In this document: one piece after another, positions 16,752 to 26,828 of the stretch
How the letters are laid out: each line of letters opens with the position of its first letter
How positions within the stretch are numbered: the stretch's first letter is position 1
Assembly (NCBI RefSeq): GCF_027944115.1
Contig: NZ_JAPJZI010000001.1
Location: 2,790,001 to 2,854,000 of the forward strand
DNA: 64,000 bases
Source of the DNA: Hoeflea prorocentri
GTDB lineage: Bacteria; Pseudomonadota; Alphaproteobacteria; Rhizobiales; Rhizobiaceae
Reading direction: 5' to 3'
Notes under the pieces: generated by a model
The model's database searches: none
What the model saw: the letters and a program-made list of their open reading frames with translations, nothing else
What the model was told of the DNA's origin: nothing
Program-made: the position numbers and the translations under genes

Positions 16752-17930
16752 CTAGCTCCAGCCGCCACCGTGTGTGCGGTAGAAGATGTGCAGGCCGATG
16801 CGACCGACACGCTTCATCTTGCGCGCCCATTTCGGGCGGACATAGGTGGCATGATAGTGGGTGGAGGAGCCGACCTGATCCAACCAGATCTTTCCGGCCG
16901 TCACGGCCATTGCGACATCGCCGGCAATGCTCCAGTGCCGCTTGGAGCGAACGCGGTCCTTGATGCCATCACAGGCGAAGGAGAACTGGCAGCGGTTACG
17001 CCAGCGCTTGTTCTGATAAACCACGCCGCAGACGGTGTCCGGATAGGCCGGGTTGCGAACCCGGTTCAATATGACCTGGGCAACGGCGGCCTGACCCTTG
17101 ACCGGCTCACCCCGCGCCTCGAAATAAATACCTGCTGTCAGGCAGCGCTGCTCTTCCTTGGAAAAGACGTGCGCCGGAAGCGCGTGGCCCGCCCAGGCAT
17201 GATCGTTCTTGGGGATCGGCGGGAAGAAACGTCCATTGTCATCACTGTTCGCAAGCACGGATGCAAAGGGCGAAACCCTTGCGTAGTCAGGCTTTGCGGG
17301 AGCATAGGCGGTTGCCAGGATATCCGGCTTGTCATTGGTTACGAGGTTCGCAATCATGACCGGCAATTTGCTGGCCTGACCGGGTTCCTTCCGTGGGTGG
17401 AAGACCGTTGCAATCTGGACTTCCCTGCCTTTGATGTCCGGATCGACGAAGGCCATTTGAACCGAGCCGGAATCGGGTGGGCTGATGACCATGCTCCTGC
17501 GCTCAAGGATGGATCCCGCGGAAAAATTCTTCGGCGGAGCCACCGGTACGCTGGTCGTCACGCGCCCGCGCTTTTGATCACGCGTCACACGATCTTCATC
17601 GGGTCCGGCATCCACCGCCCCCGATTTGTGACGAAAGGCGATGGTGCGGCCATCGGGCGTCTTCATGGAAACGGAGGAGCTGGTTGAGCCGGTGGTGATC
17701 GGATCGGTAAAAACGAGTTCGGCGTTGTGGATCGAGCCTGCGGGCGCATCAACCAGATAGGTCTGCCATCGGGCCTTGCCGCTGGCAGCACCCGAGATGA
17801 CGCTTGCCATATCCGAATACGCGGTTGTCGATGTTGAAACGAAAAACGCCAACGCCCCGAAAGCGAGAGGAGCTGACCAGCTCCGGTCGAACGACGCAAG
17901 CCGGCCCACAACGGCTAATCTCTGACGCAC
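16752..17930 (-). CDS. SleB-type cell wall hydrolase
   Basis: 392 residues. An N-terminal hydrophobic segment (about 18-35) anchors or exports the protein; a long variable region follows, and the last 140 residues form a Hydrolase_2 (SleB) domain, starting with EEQRCLTAGIYFEARGEP and including QFSFACDG and the HYHATYVRPKWA segment. Such enzymes act as lytic transglycosylases or amidases on peptidoglycan; the glutamate in YFEARGE is the presumed acid. The start is a GTG at 17930. In rhizobia these proteins serve envelope remodelling rather than spore germination. Confidence 0.87.
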   Translation of the reverse strand: MRQRLAVVGRLASFDRSWSAPLAFGALAFFVSTSTTAYSDMASVISGAASGKARWQTYLVDAPAGSIHNAELVFTDPITTGSTSSSVSMKTPDGRTIAFRHKSGAVDAGPDEDRVTRDQKRGRVTTSVPVAPPKNFSAGSILERRSMVISPPDSGSVQMAFVDPDIKGREVQIATVFHPRKEPGQASKLPVMIANLVTNDKPDILATAYAPAKPDYARVSPFASVLANSDDNGRFFPPIPKNDHAWAGHALPAHVFSKEEQRCLTAGIYFEARGEPVKGQAAVAQVILNRVRNPAYPDTVCGVVYQNKRWRNRCQFSFACDGIKDRVRSKRHWSIAGDVAMAVTAGKIWLDQVGSSTHYHATYVRPKWARKMKRVGRIGLHIFYRTHGGGWS

Positions 17931-18086
17931 TTACCCTACTCCGCGCACCCGTACTGAACACTATTGTTCGGATGATGGAGTATTAACCTTTATGGAGCGT
18001 TAATCGGGCAGCCCTGCGTTTTTCACACATTGTCCGATAAAGAATTATTTCACGCGTGTAGCAATTTGCTGGGCGCCCGTTTCCGG

Positions 18087-19508
18087 TCATCGGCGCTTAC
18101 GGCGCGGCGCATACGGATTGTCCCCCTTGCGGAAGGAAATGCGGATGGGAACTCCGGGCAGATCGAAGTCCTCGCGCAGACCGTTGATGAGGTATCTCGT
18201 ATAGGAGGCGGGCAGCTTTTCGGGCCGGGAGCAGGATATGACGAAGCCCGGCGGGCGGGCCTTTATCTGGGTCATGTATTTGAGCCGGATCCTGCGGCCG
18301 GACACTGCCGGCGGCGGATGCTGCACCTGCATGGATTCCAGCCAGCGATTGAGTTTCGACGTGGCGATGCGGCGGTTCCAGATCTTGTGTGTGTCCACGA
18401 CGGCCTGCATCAGACGATCAAGCCCGGCTCCCGTCAGGCCGGAGACCGGGACTGCCTGTATGCCGCGTACCTGCGGAAGCAGGCGCTCGGTCTTTTCCCT
18501 AAGGTCCGCCAAAGCTTCCTGGCGATCCTCGATCATGTCCCATTTGTTAAAAATGATGACCGGAGCCCTGCCCTCGCGAATAACAAGATCGGCGATCTGA
18601 AGATCCTGTTTTTCAAACGGCACATCGGCATCAAGGACAATCACCACAACCTCGGCAAAGCGGATGGCGCGCAAGGCATCGGCAACGGAGAGCTTTTCCA
18701 ACTTCTCCTGAACCCTCGCCTTGCGCCTGAGGCCGGCCGTATCGAACATCTTGATGCGGCGGCCCTTCCATTCCCATTCGACGGAAATGGAATCGCGCGT
18801 AATGCCGGCCTCCGGCCCGGTCAGCAATCTGTCTTCGCCAAGGAAGCGGTTGATGAGTGTGGACTTGCCGGCATTCGGCCGTCCGACAATGGCAACCCTT
18901 AAGGGTTTGCTTTCATCATAGCCGGCGTCCGCATCCTCTTCATCGTCGCCCGTCGGAGCGATGTCGATATCGGTTTCCGCCTCGTCGTCCTCATCAATGG
19001 GCAACGCCCGGTCTTCGCCGATCGCATCGACAATCGCGTCACGCAGGTCAAGCATGCCCTCCCCATGCTCTGCGGATATCGGGCAGGGCTCACCGAGGCC
19101 AAGACGATAGGCATCAAGCAGGCTGTCCTGCGCACCCCGTGCCTCGGCCTTGTTGGCCACCAGGACCACCGGTTTGCCGCGTTTGCGCAGGATTGTCGCC
19201 AGGGTCTCATCCGCCGGCGTCAGCCCGAGCTTCGCATCGATCAGAAAAAGCGCCAGATCAGCTTCGTCGATCGCCGCTTCCGTCTGCGCACGCATGCGGC
19301 CTTCCAGCGTGTCGGGACCGGTTTCCTCAAGGCCTGCGGTATCGATGATGCCGAATTTCAAATCGACCAGCTTCGCATCGCCCGGGCGGCGGTCGCGGGT
19401 GACGCCGGGTGTGTCATCGACAAGCGCCAGCTTGCGGCCGGCCAGCCGGTTAAACAGCGTCGATTTGCCGACATTGGGCCGGCCTACAATCGCTACCGTA
19501 AAGCTCAT
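18087..19508 (-). CDS. der: Ribosome-associated GTPase Der (EngA)
   Basis: A 473-residue GTPase with two tandem G domains and a KH-like C-terminal domain, needed for 50S subunit assembly. Domain 1 shows [16 protein letters not shown] and NKAE; domain 2 (from about 205) shows [16 protein letters not shown] and NKWD. The acidic linker between them (about 170-200, rich in Asp/Glu) is normal for the family. It follows the YfgM-like gene by 37 bases, which matches the known functional link of YfgM-type TPR proteins and Der-containing operons. Confidence 0.97.
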   Translation of the reverse strand: MSFTVAIVGRPNVGKSTLFNRLAGRKLALVDDTPGVTRDRRPGDAKLVDLKFGIIDTAGLEETGPDTLEGRMRAQTEAAIDEADLALFLIDAKLGLTPADETLATILRKRGKPVVLVANKAEARGAQDSLLDAYRLGLGEPCPISAEHGEGMLDLRDAIVDAIGEDRALPIDEDDEAETDIDIAPTGDDEEDADAGYDESKPLRVAIVGRPNAGKSTLINRFLGEDRLLTGPEAGITRDSISVEWEWKGRRIKMFDTAGLRRKARVQEKLEKLSVADALRAIRFAEVVVIVLDADVPFEKQDLQIADLVIREGRAPVIIFNKWDMIEDRQEALADLREKTERLLPQVRGIQAVPVSGLTGAGLDRLMQAVVDTHKIWNRRIATSKLNRWLESMQVQHPPPAVSGRRIRLKYMTQIKARPPGFVISCSRPEKLPASYTRYLINGLREDFDLPGVPIRISFRKGDNPYAPRRKRR

Positions 19509-19545
19509 TTGCGTCTCGCTACCTGCGCGGCCGGAGCCTTATCAA

Positions 19546-20220
19546 TCAGGACTGGCCGCCGCCCAGCCCGCTCGCGGTGATGACATCAAGCATAAGCTGC
19601 GCGCGCTGGGTGATGCCGGCGGGCACACCGGTATCGTCGGCGATCTGTTGAAACCATTGCTTCGCCTGGATCAGGTCACCCTGGTTCCAGGCGGCAAGAC
19701 CAAGCGCTTCGCGGGCGGAGTGACGCATGGGATTGTCGGCTCCGGTTAAAACCTCGACCTGGGCCGACACATCCTCATAGGATCCATGGTCGACCAGCAG
19801 ATAGGCGGCGCGGACACGCGCGATGTCGCGGATCGCTGTTGGAATGCCACGGTCGTTGCCGATCGTTGAAAAATCCGAAATCGCGCCCTGGTGGTCGCCA
19901 GAGTCTGCCAGCACGGTCGCGGCCCGCATGCGTGCCAGCGCCGCATAGGCTCCGTAACCGTCATTTTCCAGACCGCGGAGCGCCTCAAGCGCCTCATCCT
20001 GCCGGCCCTCGCGGGCGAGGTTGAGGGCGGCGAGGAACGTATCACCGGATTTGGACGCCTGGTTTTCCTGCCAGTAATCGTAGCCACGGTCCGCAGCCGT
20101 GCCCAGAACAATAAGGACGGCGAGCGCGATGATGTATTTACCGAAGCGCTTCCAGATGGACTTCATCCGGTCAGAGCGCAGTTCCTCATCAACCTCGCGG
20201 ATAAAACTGTCGTCGGACAT
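19546..20220 (-). CDS. YfgM-like TPR membrane protein
   Basis: 224 residues. A cytosolic N-terminus (SDDSFIREVDEELRSDR) leads into one membrane helix (about 30-47, YIIALAVLIVLGTAA) and then a TPR-like periplasmic domain of the TPR_21 type. In E. coli YfgM associates with the SecYEG translocon and periplasmic chaperones. The gene directly precedes der, as in many proteobacteria. It is complete, with its start supported by family-typical N-terminal residues. Confidence 0.85.
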   Translation of the reverse strand: MSDDSFIREVDEELRSDRMKSIWKRFGKYIIALAVLIVLGTAADRGYDYWQENQASKSGDTFLAALNLAREGRQDEALEALRGLENDGYGAYAALARMRAATVLADSGDHQGAISDFSTIGNDRGIPTAIRDIARVRAAYLLVDHGSYEDVSAQVEVLTGADNPMRHSAREALGLAAWNQGDLIQAKQWFQQIADDTGVPAGITQRAQLMLDVITASGLGGGQS

Positions 20221-20347
20221 GATATGTACCGGATCAACCGGTCCTCAACTTGATGCGGGCGACGGCCCGTCAATCATTTTTCTTTCGTGCTGGCGGGCCT
20301 TGTAGCCGATTTTCAGCCGCATGTAAGGGGAAATATCAATTTCCGCA

Positions 20348-20935
20348 TCAGGCGATCACGACCGGCGGAACACCGATCAGCCATTCGTGAAGTTTCCAGA
20401 CAAAGGCAAGGTAAAGAACGAAACCGGCCAGCGCCGCCATGATGTCATTCCTGACCGGTCCTGTGTCTACTGCTTGTGTCTGGCCGGCCCTGTCGCGGCG
20501 GGCCAAGGATATGCGGTCGACAATCCCCCAAACGAGAAAACTTCCAAAGAGCAGCAGCGAAGCAAGATCGCCATTGGCCAGGAGGTGGGCAAATGCCCAC
20601 AATTTGACCGAGACAATCATCGGATGTTTCAGGACCGCCTTGAGCTTGCCGGCAGGCATGCCGAAAACCGCCAGGCTGATAAAGGACAACAGCATGACCA
20701 ACAGCGCGATATGGCTCATCCAGACCGGCGGCGTATAGAGGATCGGTCCTTCATATCTGGCCATCGAGAAGCCCCAGATAATCAGCGCAAAGCCGGCAAG
20801 TGATGCAACGGTATAGGGGCCTTTCCAGGCATTTTCTCCGCGCTCGGCAATGACGCGGTCACGGAATTGCGGGACGAATATCCGCGTCGAATGCGCGCCG
20901 AGAAAAAGCACGAGCCCCAATATCAAAATCAGCAT
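20348..20935 (-). CDS. NnrU family membrane protein
   Basis: 195 residues with about five hydrophobic segments. The conserved family elements are the GxHSTR near the N-terminus, ENAWKGPYTVAS and the KHPMIVSVKLWAFAHLLANGD helix, which resembles isoprenylcysteine methyltransferase-type folds. NnrU was named for its link to nitric oxide reductase expression in denitrifiers, but the family is widespread and its reaction unknown. No FNR-type box was found upstream, and no denitrification genes flank it here. Confidence 0.85.
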   Translation of the reverse strand: MLILILGLVLFLGAHSTRIFVPQFRDRVIAERGENAWKGPYTVASLAGFALIIWGFSMARYEGPILYTPPVWMSHIALLVMLLSFISLAVFGMPAGKLKAVLKHPMIVSVKLWAFAHLLANGDLASLLLFGSFLVWGIVDRISLARRDRAGQTQAVDTGPVRNDIMAALAGFVLYLAFVWKLHEWLIGVPPVVIA

Positions 20936-21022
20936 AATAACCCCCGTCTGTTCACGTGCCCCAGCGGGCGTACTGGCCTACCCCGCCCTTCTGTTTGAGC
21001 ACTTATCACGCTAGCATATGAC

Positions 21023-21367
21023 ATGGCGATTGATCTTGAAATTGCAAGAAAGCGTCTGGCGACACGCAAGGATGAATTGGAGGCGGTCTCGAAACTCTCC
21101 GAAGACGCCCGCTCGACGGTCATGCTGGACCAGCAGGCCGTTGGCCGGCTTTCGCGCATGGACTCCATGCAGCAGCAAGCCATGGCGGAGGCGCAAGAAC
21201 GACAGCGACAGCGCGATCTTCTGCGAATCGAAATGGCGGAGCGGCGATTGAAGGACGGGGATTATGGATATTGCATCGAATGCGATGCAGAAATTCCCGA
21301 TGGCCGCCTTGAAATCGACCCAATGGCTGAAAAATGTGTGCATTGCGCTTCGCAGGCCGGGCGATAA
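21023..21367 (+). CDS. DksA/TraR-type C4 zinc finger protein
   Basis: 114 residues: an N-terminal coiled coil (about 5-75, rich in Ala, Arg, Glu, Gln) followed by a zinc finger with CIEC and CVHC pairs near 84-87 and 105-108. Short DksA-like proteins bind the RNA polymerase secondary channel. Whether this one keeps the two coiled-coil-tip acidic residues is not clear from inspection. It is divergent from the NnrU-family gene, with 87 bases between starts. Confidence 0.85.
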   Translation: MAIDLEIARKRLATRKDELEAVSKLSEDARSTVMLDQQAVGRLSRMDSMQQQAMAEAQERQRQRDLLRIEMAERRLKDGDYGYCIECDAEIPDGRLEIDPMAEKCVHCASQAGR

Positions 21368-21535
21368 GGCAAGATTAATCTCAATCTGTTTTATTGTGCG
21401 TTCGCCGAAGCCACATCTATGCAGTGTCATCCGGATTTTGCCCGAACGGGTTTGGCGTTGTAGCGTCTTCACGCGATTGTCAGCTTCTGATTGAGCGCGT
21501 GCGTGTACTCTGTGTCCAGTCGTTCAAGGATTGTT

Positions 21536-22522
21536 ATGCCGCGTCTTTGTAAAACAACCGCACTTTCCGTTTTTGCCGCTCTCATCGCCACACCGGCGCT
21601 GCCGACCCAGCAGCAACAGCCTCAAATCGTCATCGTGTCTTTCGATGGCGCGCATGACAACGCGCTGTGGGCAAAGAGCCGCGAGATCGGCGAGCGCACC
21701 GGCGCTACATTTACCTATTTTCTGTCCTGCACCTTTTTGATGACGCGGAGCCAGCGGTGGTCGTACCGCGCGCCGGACAACAAGTCCGGCCGGTCAAATG
21801 TCGGCTTCGCAGACAGCCCGGCGGAGGTGCGTGCACGCCTCGGACATATCTGGAGCGCACGCAATGAGGGCCATGAGATCGCCAGCCACGCCTGCGGCCA
21901 TTTCGACGGCGGCGAATGGAGTGAAAACGACTGGAAGGTCGAGCTCGCGGCCTTCTCCTCAACGCTCGAGAATGCATGGGCCAATGCCGACGCCAAAGGC
22001 GAGGAGCCGGAAGGCTGGCGGCAATTCGTCCGCACCGACATTAACGGTTTCCGGGCACCCTATCTTTCGACCAGCAGCGGGCTGACGCCCGCTTTGAAGA
22101 GCGCCGGCTACACCTATGATGCCAGTGGTATATCCAGGGGGCCGAAAGCACCGCGCCGGGGCAAAGGGCTGAGCGCCTTCGACCTGCCGCTTATTCCCGA
22201 GGGGCCCCAAAACCGCCGCATCATCGCCATGGACTACAATATGTTCGTGCGCCATTCGGCCGGTGTCGAGGACGCCTCGAACAGCCAATACTACGAGGAA
22301 AGAGCCTACAGTGCTTTCCGGACGGCTTTTGACCGCGAATATGACGGATCACGCCAGCCCTTCCAGATCGGCCTTCACTTCGTTGAAATGAATGGCGGCG
22401 CCTATTGGCGCGCGACCGAGAGGCTGTTGTCGGATGTGTGCGGGCGCGAGGATGTTGCCTGTGTCTCATACGAGATGGCGCTGGACATGCTCGACAAAGC
22501 CAAGAAAGGCGGCGGCGCCTAG
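21536..22522 (+). CDS. Secreted polysaccharide deacetylase-like protein
   Basis: 328 residues with a signal peptide (cleavage probably near ALPTQ). NodB-type features are present in divergent form: IVIVSFDGAHDN for the metal/acid motif, HEIASHACGH giving the H-x3-H metal site, and FRAPYL. This resembles fungal chitin deacetylase-like members. The substrate could be chitin, peptidoglycan or an exopolysaccharide. ATG 21536 is chosen because AAGGA lies 5 bases upstream and the signal peptide then starts properly, dropping 15 residues of a longer reading. Confidence 0.82.
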   Translation: MPRLCKTTALSVFAALIATPALPTQQQQPQIVIVSFDGAHDNALWAKSREIGERTGATFTYFLSCTFLMTRSQRWSYRAPDNKSGRSNVGFADSPAEVRARLGHIWSARNEGHEIASHACGHFDGGEWSENDWKVELAAFSSTLENAWANADAKGEEPEGWRQFVRTDINGFRAPYLSTSSGLTPALKSAGYTYDASGISRGPKAPRRGKGLSAFDLPLIPEGPQNRRIIAMDYNMFVRHSAGVEDASNSQYYEERAYSAFRTAFDREYDGSRQPFQIGLHFVEMNGGAYWRATERLLSDVCGREDVACVSYEMALDMLDKAKKGGGA

Positions 22523-22668
22523 CGCCCTTTGACCTGCAACGGACTTGTCTCTCCGTCTCTTTGCCTCTAGACACACATGAAAAGAGGAGTGCTCCGACAG
22601 TGAACAAGTAATCGCCATCTCGCAACGGCCGATCCGGTCAAATGGTTTACTTTACATCGGAGCATCTC

Positions 22669-23211
22669 ATGCCTTCCATCATCTATGACGTCGCCGTTTC
22701 GGTCGACGGCTATATCAGTGGTCCCGACGGTGATATTTCCGGCTTCGCCCATGAAGGGGCCGTCGTTGACGATTATCAGGCGCGCCTGGCGACATACGGT
22801 ATCGCCATTATGGGGCGCCACACCTACGAGTTCGGCTACCGTTTCGGGCTTACCCCCGGACAGAACCCCTACCCCCACATGGACACGATCGTCTTTTCCC
22901 AATCGATTGCGCTTCCCGCGGATGGCGATGTGCGCGTCATCGACGGGCCGGTCGGACCGGCTTTGCAGGAGCTCATTGAGCGCAGCGATACGCCGATTTA
23001 TCTGTGCGGCGGCGGCGCATTTGCCGGTGCGCTTCTGGAACTGGGTTTCATCGATGTGCTGCGGCTCAAACGCGCGCCCATCCTGCTCGGTGGCGGCGTC
23101 AGCCTTTTCGGCGCATCAAAGGCAGCGCCTTTGCTGACTTGTCTTGAAACCAGGCCATATGACAATGGCTATCTTTTTCAGGAGTACCGGCTGGATCGGC
23201 CCGCTGATTAG
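22669..23211 (+). CDS. RibD C-terminal/dihydrofolate reductase-like protein
   Basis: 180 residues with the DHFR-like RibD C-terminal fold: VAVSVDGYISGPDG at the N-terminus, IMGRHTYEFG near residue 45, IYLCGGGAFAGALLE near 112-126 and the APILLGGGVSLFG segment. Such stand-alone domains are probably NADPH-dependent reductases of unknown substrate. ATG 22669 is preferred because GGAG lies 6 bases upstream. An in-frame start at 22642 has none. A terminator hairpin follows the gene. Confidence 0.82.
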   Translation: MPSIIYDVAVSVDGYISGPDGDISGFAHEGAVVDDYQARLATYGIAIMGRHTYEFGYRFGLTPGQNPYPHMDTIVFSQSIALPADGDVRVIDGPVGPALQELIERSDTPIYLCGGGAFAGALLELGFIDVLRLKRAPILLGGGVSLFGASKAAPLLTCLETRPYDNGYLFQEYRLDRPAD

Positions 23212-23229
23212 CGGAAAACCGGAGGCCCT

Positions 23230-23260
23230 CAAACCCGGCCATGAGGCATGGCCGGGTTTG
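23230..23260. terminator. Bidirectional terminator hairpin
   Basis: CAAACCCGGCCATG and CATGGCCGGGTTTG pair perfectly over 14 bp with a 3-base loop, between the convergent DHFR-like and sbmA genes. The A and T ends make it usable in both directions. Confidence 0.75.
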
Positions 23261-23269
23261 TGAAACAGG

Positions 23270-24559
23270 TTACGGCCGCTCGGCTTCGACCACGGAGGAA
23301 AGCGGATCGGATGACGAATCGATACGGGCCAGATAGTCGGCATCGATATCGGGCAACGGCTGATTGCGAATTGCGGCTTCAAATGCTCGCAGCCTTTTGT
23401 AGATCGACAACAGTTCCACGATGGTCGTCCAGGAGTTGACCAGATACTGCAACGAATTGCTGACCTGACTGAAGGCCGTCAGGATCTGCTGGATCAAGCC
23501 CAATGTGACTTTTCCGGCCACGATTGTCGGAATCAGAATTAGATAAGCGAAAATATTGTCGGCGTTTATGTAGAGGCTTCTGGCGATATTGAAGTACATG
23601 TAATGGAAGTACAGGCGGAAATAATTCTTCCGCACATTGTGGAAAAGCTCCTGTACCGTCGGTGGCTGAGCCCGAGCCTCATCGTCTTCTCCATAGACAA
23701 GCTCCTTGCGGTAGGCGGCTTCAACCCTCTGATTCTTGAATTCCAGCCCGGGCAACTTGATGCCAACCACAGAAAGCAGAACGGTTCCAAACAGCGACCA
23801 GAATAGAGCCGCCGTAAACAACGGTGAGGGAATTACGCCAATTATCGGCAACTCAGTTACGTAACTCGACAGGCTCCAAAGCACGGGAAGAAAGGCAAAG
23901 AGCGTCATGACAGAATCAACCATGTTGACCCCAAGACCTTCCATGATGCCCGCAAAGCGCATTGTGTCTTCCTGAACGCGCTGTGATGCGCCTTCGATGT
24001 GCCGCACTTCCTTCCAGCGGTCCATGTAATAGTTGTTCATCGCCGTGCGCCAGCGGAAGATGTAGTGACTGACCAGAAAGCGCGTAGCGACAAAAACCAA
24101 GATTGCCATCAAGGCGATGTAGGCAAAGATCAAGATAAGACTGTAGAGCTGGCCTGCCGTAACAGTACCTTCGCCTTCCAGGGCCGACTGAACGGAATCA
24201 AAAAACGGGCGACGCCAGTTGTTAAGAGCAACGGATACCTGAACGGAAAAATAGGTGGAAAACAGAATCACCGCCGAACCAAGGACCGACCAGAGAAACC
24301 AGGGATGGGGTGAGAACCGGTACCAGAAGGCTGCGAAAAGACCGACCGCTACCACGTAATAGACGTAAAACCAGAGGAAACTCTGGGTCCAGAAGTAATG
24401 GATACCGATAACCGGCGGTGTATCAGGCGGCGGGAACTCAAACCCCAGAACTGTACCGATTTCAGTACCATAGGTGTACCATACCAACGCGCACACCAGC
24501 GTCCATATAACGGCGGAAAGGAAAAATATCTTGGGCCGGGGGAAAAAGGATTTAAACAA
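23270..24559 (-). CDS. sbmA: Peptide antibiotic transporter SbmA/BacA
   Basis: A 429-residue inner membrane protein of the SbmA/BacA family: several hydrophobic helices, the conserved [16 protein letters not shown] and [10 protein letters not shown] segments, then the RVQEDTMRF motif shared with the ABC-type peroxisomal relatives, but no nucleotide-binding domain. SbmA/BacA use the proton gradient to import peptides; in rhizobia BacA protects against plant peptides and affects very-long-chain fatty acids of lipid A. The start is TTG, with AGGGA about 6 bases upstream. It is probably a single-gene unit. Confidence 0.93.
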   Translation of the reverse strand: MFKSFFPRPKIFFLSAVIWTLVCALVWYTYGTEIGTVLGFEFPPPDTPPVIGIHYFWTQSFLWFYVYYVVAVGLFAAFWYRFSPHPWFLWSVLGSAVILFSTYFSVQVSVALNNWRRPFFDSVQSALEGEGTVTAGQLYSLILIFAYIALMAILVFVATRFLVSHYIFRWRTAMNNYYMDRWKEVRHIEGASQRVQEDTMRFAGIMEGLGVNMVDSVMTLFAFLPVLWSLSSYVTELPIIGVIPSPLFTAALFWSLFGTVLLSVVGIKLPGLEFKNQRVEAAYRKELVYGEDDEARAQPPTVQELFHNVRKNYFRLYFHYMYFNIARSLYINADNIFAYLILIPTIVAGKVTLGLIQQILTAFSQVSNSLQYLVNSWTTIVELLSIYKRLRAFEAAIRNQPLPDIDADYLARIDSSSDPLSSVVEAERP

Positions 24560-24668
24560 ATTCTATCCCTTTATTTGCTTTTTTGTTTCTTATAGGGCCG
24601 CCCACCGCGAAACACTATCGCAATAATACCCAAACGAATACCTATGTCTGAACACGGTGTATTGCATA

Positions 24669-25880
24669 TCACTTTTGTGTTCCCGGTTTGTGTGATCCGG
24701 CAAAAACGGCAAGACATGCCGCTGCGACAAGAGCGCCAGCGGCCACGAGGCTTCCCGATGTGTAGTTGCCCGACAGATCGGCAAGATAGCCGGCAATGAC
24801 GGGGCCGATTATCTGACCGGTACCAAAAGCCGCTGTCATAATGGCAAGAGAACGGCGCGGTGATTGAGGTGCCAGGATACGGCCCACCTGAAGCCCGTAG
24901 GCGGTGACGGCCACAAAGGTCGCGCCGAGGAGCAGACCGCCGACAAAGGGTCCGACGGGCGCCGGTATCAGGACGCTGGCTCCAACGCCGAACGCCTCCA
25001 CGAGGCATCCGGCTGAAAAGGTCGCGACCAGGCCGATGCGCCGGCTGAGCGGCGCCCACAAGAACACCGAGGGCGCGGCAGCAAGACCGGTGACAAGCCA
25101 CACCCAGCCTTCGACCATCGTCTGCTCACCGCCACCGCGCACGATGGCCACAAGGAATGTCGCGGTGACAATGTATCCAGCGCCGAAGAGGCCGTAGGCC
25201 AGTGAGATCGCCGCAAGGCGCCTGTCCCATTTCAGCGGCGGCTCACGTGTCTCACCGGCAGCCCTGACCGGATCGACCCGGACCAGGAGGATTGCAGCCA
25301 CCGATCCGGTAAGTGCAAGCACCGCCGTGGCATACCAGCCGGTGCGCCAGTCGGCCTCAAAGGCAATCAGGAACATCAAAAGCACTGCCGAAACGGCAAT
25401 ACCAAGCCCGACACCGCTGAAATGAACAGCCGACAATTCCGGTCGTCCCGCCACGTCAACGTGACTGAGGATGATTGTCGTGACAAAGATCATCACAAAG
25501 GCGCTGGCGACGCCGGAAGCAAACCGAATGGCCGACATCACAAAAACATCAGAGGCAAACGGCACCGCGGCAAGCAGGATAGTGGTCGCAAAAAGACCGA
25601 AAATGAAAACAGCACGCTCGCGGCCCGCGGCCCAGCCATAACCGGCCACAATGGCGCCAAGCAGGTAACCGGTATAGTTCGCCGACGCAATCAGCCCAGC
25701 GTCTGCCGGTGTCAGACCGAGCCCCTTCATAAGATCGGGAAGCAATGGCGTATAGGCGAACCGTCCAAAGCTCATGGCTGCCGCCATCGCGATGAGACCG
25801 CCTGCTGCAAGCCAGATGATTGAGGGCCGCTTACCCGGTGCGGTCCCGCCAGCCGGCTTGCTTTGATTGCTCGAATGCAT
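24669..25880 (-). CDS. YbfB/YjiJ family MFS transporter
   Basis: 403 residues with twelve predicted membrane segments. The N-terminal GRFAYTPLLPDLMKGLGL motif is characteristic of the YbfB/YjiJ subgroup of the major facilitator superfamily. The substrate is unknown. The gene is divergent from the ArsR-type regulator, with 160 bases between starts, so it may be a target of that regulator. Confidence 0.85.
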   Translation of the reverse strand: MHSSNQSKPAGGTAPGKRPSIIWLAAGGLIAMAAAMSFGRFAYTPLLPDLMKGLGLTPADAGLIASANYTGYLLGAIVAGYGWAAGRERAVFIFGLFATTILLAAVPFASDVFVMSAIRFASGVASAFVMIFVTTIILSHVDVAGRPELSAVHFSGVGLGIAVSAVLLMFLIAFEADWRTGWYATAVLALTGSVAAILLVRVDPVRAAGETREPPLKWDRRLAAISLAYGLFGAGYIVTATFLVAIVRGGGEQTMVEGWVWLVTGLAAAPSVFLWAPLSRRIGLVATFSAGCLVEAFGVGASVLIPAPVGPFVGGLLLGATFVAVTAYGLQVGRILAPQSPRRSLAIMTAAFGTGQIIGPVIAGYLADLSGNYTSGSLVAAGALVAAACLAVFAGSHKPGTQK

Positions 25881-26006
25881 GCGCGACCTATGGCACTGAG
25901 CTGTTCAAGGCGCAAGACCGGCGCGACACACTGACCAAGCGCCTCGGCTCTTACGAATCTTTACATTGAATGATCACATACGCCGCTCTTGACAGCAGGT
26001 ATAATT

Positions 26007-26020
26007 TAACATTATTGTTA
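26007..26020 (+). promoter_or_regulatory. Candidate operator of the ArsR-type regulator
   Basis: TAACA-TTAT-TGTTA is a 14-bp inverted repeat 20 bases before the regulator start, in a short AT-rich stretch that also contains TATAAT at 26000-26005. An ArsR-family dimer would fit such a site. Binding is inferred. Confidence 0.45.
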
Positions 26021-26040
26021 TTTAACTAATGAGGCAAATA

Positions 26041-26388
26041 ATGAACGTGCAAACCATATTTTCCGCCTTGTCCGACCCGACCCGGTTTGCGATCGTCGAA
26101 CACCTTCTTGAGAAAGGCGATCAGACAGCCGGCACGCTGGCGGAGCCGTTCGATATTTCCAAACCTGCCATCTCGCGGCATCTGAAGGTGCTTGAAGAGG
26201 CAGGCATTATTGAGAGGCGCGTCGATCGGCAATTCCGCTCGTTCCGCGTTCGCCCCCAGAGCCTGCGCAGTGTCGACGACTGGGTCGGACGTTACCGCAG
26301 ATTCTGGGAAACATCCTTCGATCGCCTGGAAAAGGTGCTGCTAGACAATCAAGACGAAGAGGAAAGCAACGATGACAACCGTGATTGA
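26041..26388 (+). CDS. ArsR-family transcriptional regulator
   Basis: 115 residues forming a winged helix: IFSALSDPTRFAIVEHLL as the typical ArsR start, then DISKPAISRHLKVLEEAGIIERR as the recognition helix-turn-helix and QFRSFRVRP as the wing. No metal-binding cysteine motif (CVC) is present, so it belongs to the group without metal sensing that is paired with AHSA1 proteins. ATG 26041 has GAGG 6 bases upstream and is preferred to one 12 bases earlier. Its 3' end overlaps the AHSA1 gene by 17 bp. Confidence 0.9.
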   Translation: MNVQTIFSALSDPTRFAIVEHLLEKGDQTAGTLAEPFDISKPAISRHLKVLEEAGIIERRVDRQFRSFRVRPQSLRSVDDWVGRYRRFWETSFDRLEKVLLDNQDEEESNDDNRD

Positions 26389-26818
26389 CGATCAGGTCCT
26401 GGTAATCGAACGCACAATCGCCGCTCCGCCGGAAAAGGTCTTCGATGCTTGGGTGAACCCGGAGTTGCTGGTGCAATGGTGGGGACCGGAAGGCATGTCC
26501 ATCCCTCAGCACATGCTGGACGTGCGTGAAGGCGGCGCATGGGAAACGACGATGCGCAATGCCGAGGGCGGCGAGCATTTCGTTTCCGGGGTTTACAAGA
26601 CCATCGATCGTCCGAACCGTCTCGTTTTCACCTGGGCCTGGCGCCAGCCGGACGGAACACGCGGCGAGGAAACGGAGATATCCGTCACCTTCGAGGCGAT
26701 TGATGGCGGCACCAAAATGACGCTGGACCAGCGCAGCTTTGCCGACGCCTCTACCCGCGACAACCACGGCATGGGCTGGCAGTCGAGCTTCAACTGCCTG
26801 GAAAAGCTTTTTGCGTAG
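26372..26818 (+). CDS. SRPBCC/AHSA1-domain protein
   Basis: 148 residues of the START-like AHSA1 fold: ERTIAAPPEKVFDAWVNPELLVQWWGPEG at the start is diagnostic, with the C-terminal HGMGWQSSFNCLEKL helix. These proteins have a large hydrophobic cavity that binds an unknown ligand. ArsR-AHSA1 pairs are common in Rhizobiales. It overlaps the regulator gene, and DUF899 follows after 10 bases. Confidence 0.9.
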   Translation: MTTVIDDQVLVIERTIAAPPEKVFDAWVNPELLVQWWGPEGMSIPQHMLDVREGGAWETTMRNAEGGEHFVSGVYKTIDRPNRLVFTWAWRQPDGTRGEETEISVTFEAIDGGTKMTLDQRSFADASTRDNHGMGWQSSFNCLEKLFA

Positions 26819-26828
26819 GGAGACCGTC

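Noticed and set aside
20348-20935. NnrU-family gene as proof of a denitrification island
   Set aside because: No FNR-type box or nir/nor genes lie next to it, and the family is common in non-denitrifiers.
25989-26005. TTGACA and TATAAT as a promoter for the ArsR operon
   Set aside because: They are only 5 bases apart, so they cannot be -35 and -10 of one promoter.
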